Source of the DNA: an uncultured Carnobacterium sp.
GTDB lineage: Bacteria > Bacillota > Bacilli > Lactobacillales > Aerococcaceae
Direction: 5' to 3'
NCBI GenBank assembly: GCA_937923125.1
Contig: CALALK010000286.1
Coordinates: forward strand, 1 to 6,048
DNA: 6,048 nucleotides
In this document: in pieces, positions 4,924 to 6,048 of the stretch
How positions within the stretch are numbered: the stretch's first letter is position 1
How the letters are laid out: each line of letters begins with the position of its first letter
The notes under the pieces: generated by a model
The model's input: only the letters and a program-made list of their open reading frames with translations
What the model was told of the DNA's origin: nothing
Databases searched by the model: none
Position numbers and translations under genes: made by a program

Positions 4924-5642
4924 TGATTATGAAACTCATTCAATTAAAACAAGTCCTTGATAATAAAAGATTTTTATTATTTACAATTTTTATTCCAGTT
5001 GCATGGTATGTATTTCTATACAATATCCAACAGGGAATCACACCAAATTTAATGCTCGGGATTGCCGTTTTTATTGGGATTATCGGGAATAGTCTGGCTA
5101 CCTTTAGTAAACGAATTTCGTCAAATATCGATTTTTACTCATTCGAATCGAAGTTTTCTAAATATACAGTGAAAAACTATTTACTTGATCAAACTCTCGT
5201 ACAATTGGTGCTAAATACTTTAATTTTTATCGTAGTATTAGCTGTTGGGGTTCTCTTCTTTAGTTTTCCGCTAAATAGTCAATTAGTCGTTCAATTTTTC
5301 TTATTAACCATTATGGGAATTTATTTTAGTATTATTGGTTTTGTGATTGGAGTTAGACTCGATGAGAAAATTATTGATACGGTCAGCTTTCCAGTAATTA
5401 TTTTAGCTTCTATGACGATTATTCCATTTGCTTCTCTTGGTGCCGAAGGAGGATTCATGGAGTTTATTGGAAAAGCTCAAATGATTTTCCCAGGATACTA
5501 TTACACCAATATCGTGAATTCTTTAACTACTTCGACGAGTATTGATGTCAAAGATGTAGCACTCTTCATTGGAGTATTTATCTTGAATGTCATTCCACTA
5601 TACTTCCTTGTTCCTAAAGTGAAGTTAGCAACTGTAAAATAA
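4923..5642 (+). CDS. ABC-2 type transporter permease, six membrane helices
   Basis: Membrane subunit partnering the ATPase encoded just upstream, 239 aa. Six hydrophobic segments can be seen (about 17-33, 42-60, 92-114, 122-145, 152-170, 211-230). This is the usual plan for an ABC-2 half-permease that works as a homodimer. The loop between helices 5 and 6 carries AQMIFPGYYYTNIV (about 185-198), like the P-G-Y/H-containing loop often seen in ABC-2 permeases of drug and bacteriocin systems. It is shorter than NatB-type permeases, which carry a large extracellular domain. Start choice: ATG at 4923 overlaps the ATPase stop and lies four bases after GGAGG, while ATG at 4929 (third codon) lies ten bases after it. 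Either is possible, with a two-residue difference. A terminator follows seven bases after the stop. The substrate is unknown; export of a peptide, drug or ion, or self-immunity, are all plausible. Confidence 0.9.
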   Translation: MIMKLIQLKQVLDNKRFLLFTIFIPVAWYVFLYNIQQGITPNLMLGIAVFIGIIGNSLATFSKRISSNIDFYSFESKFSKYTVKNYLLDQTLVQLVLNTLIFIVVLAVGVLFFSFPLNSQLVVQFFLLTIMGIYFSIIGFVIGVRLDEKIIDTVSFPVIILASMTIIPFASLGAEGGFMEFIGKAQMIFPGYYYTNIVNSLTTSTSIDVKDVALFIGVFILNVIPLYFLVPKVKLATVK

Positions 5643-5648
5643 AATGAA

Positions 5649-5688
5649 AGAGCCAGCAACTAGAAATAGCTGCTGGCTCTGTTTTTTT
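5649..5688 (+). terminator. Intrinsic terminator of the ABC operon, possibly bidirectional
   Basis: A perfect 10-bp GC-rich stem, AGAGCCAGCA (5649-5658) with TGCTGGCTCT (5671-5680), encloses a further CTA/TAG stem with a GAAA tetraloop. Seven T follow at 5682-5688. The convergent gene ends at 5701, and on its strand the same hairpin is followed by a weaker T-rich stretch (TTCATTTTA), so the hairpin may serve both directions. Confidence 0.93.
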
Positions 5689-5700
5689 GCATTTGTGTAA

Positions 5701-6048
5701 TCACAACTCTTCGTAATCAGGATGGTCTTTGATATAGATTGAAGCGTAAATGGCATCTACTAAAACGGCTGGGAAAGCGAAGGCCATTAAAGCGCCAGAG
5801 AAAAAGCCGAAAATCATTTGTATGTAGTCTGTAATCACGGCAATGACCAATAGAATAAAACCCAGGACTTTAGCAATATTGAATAGGAGTGCTTTCTTCT
5901 TACTATTCACCTCATACGTTTTCCATCGATTGATTTTCCAAATTTTTCCTTGATTTTCTGGAAGATAATACCATGCGTAAATGACGGTCATTATTACAAA
6001 TAGAAGTACTATTGGAATAACATAAAATAGCGTCAACTTGGACTCGTA
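5701..6048 (-). CDS. Small membrane protein of unknown function, 5'-truncated by window edge
   Basis: The - strand frame is open from the right edge to TGA at 5703-5701, giving 115 visible codons. The first in-window candidate start, TTG at 6036, has no ribosome binding site and four more open codons precede it, so the real start probably lies outside the window. The product has three hydrophobic segments: one near the visible N-terminus (about residues 5-26) and two close together (about 56-75 and 79-99). A basic region lies between the first and second (KINRWK ... KKK, roughly residues 38-54). The tail is acidic (KDHPDYEEL). The likely topology is a three-helix cytoplasmic-membrane protein. 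I do not recognise the family. It converges on the ABC operon and shares its terminator region, so it is not part of that operon. Confidence 0.75.
   Translation of the reverse strand, partial: YESKLTLFYVIPIVLLFVIMTVIYAWYYLPENQGKIWKINRWKTYEVNSKKKALLFNIAKVLGFILLVIAVITDYIQMIFGFFSGALMAFAFPAVLVDAIYASIYIKDHPDYEEL

Overview
The window looks like the chromosome of a low-GC Gram-positive bacterium of the Bacillota, most likely a member of the Lactobacillales. The signs are strong Shine-Dalgarno sites, intrinsic terminators with long T-runs, an alr-mazF gene pair, a tRNA without encoded CCA, and an AgrA/AgrC-type (LytTR plus GHKL) two-component system. I cannot name the species from the sequence alone.

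Left part (1-1485, + strand): this is ordinary core sequence. The 3' portion of the alanine racemase gene (alr) runs in from the left edge. It overlaps by 8 bases a mazF-type endoribonuclease gene, with no antitoxin gene between them. A strong terminator (1237-1269) closes this unit. A free-standing tRNA-Lys(CUU) gene follows, with its own near-consensus promoter and a 14-bp terminator hairpin.

Middle part (1486-4127): a small gene of unknown function points left (1549-1908, - strand). A 113-bp divergent region separates it from a response regulator gene (LytTR DNA-binding type) and a membrane histidine kinase gene (AgrC/ComD/NatK type). These two overlap at the ribosome-binding-site level and end in a 12-bp terminator. 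No pheromone precursor, AgrB-like processing protease or dedicated peptide exporter lies next to them.

Right part (4128-5688): a two-gene ABC-2 transporter (ATPase plus six-helix permease) has its own control region. That region holds a direct repeat, ACCGTT N15 ACCGTT, with a 21-base period. This matches both the sequence and the spacing expected for a LytTR-protein operator, so the adjacent response regulator probably controls the transporter. A second direct repeat with exactly the same 21-base period (TGTCATA N14 TGTCATA) sits in the divergent region before the regulator gene. The layout (LytTR regulator, GHKL kinase, ABC-2 pair) resembles NatR/NatK-NatAB of Bacillus subtilis and the regulated export or immunity cassettes of lactic acid bacteria. 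A convergent small membrane-protein gene (- strand) is cut by the right edge.

The most interesting reading is a compact signalling module (kinase, regulator, two candidate operators, transporter, and possibly the divergent unknown gene) whose inducing signal and transported substrate are not given by the sequence.
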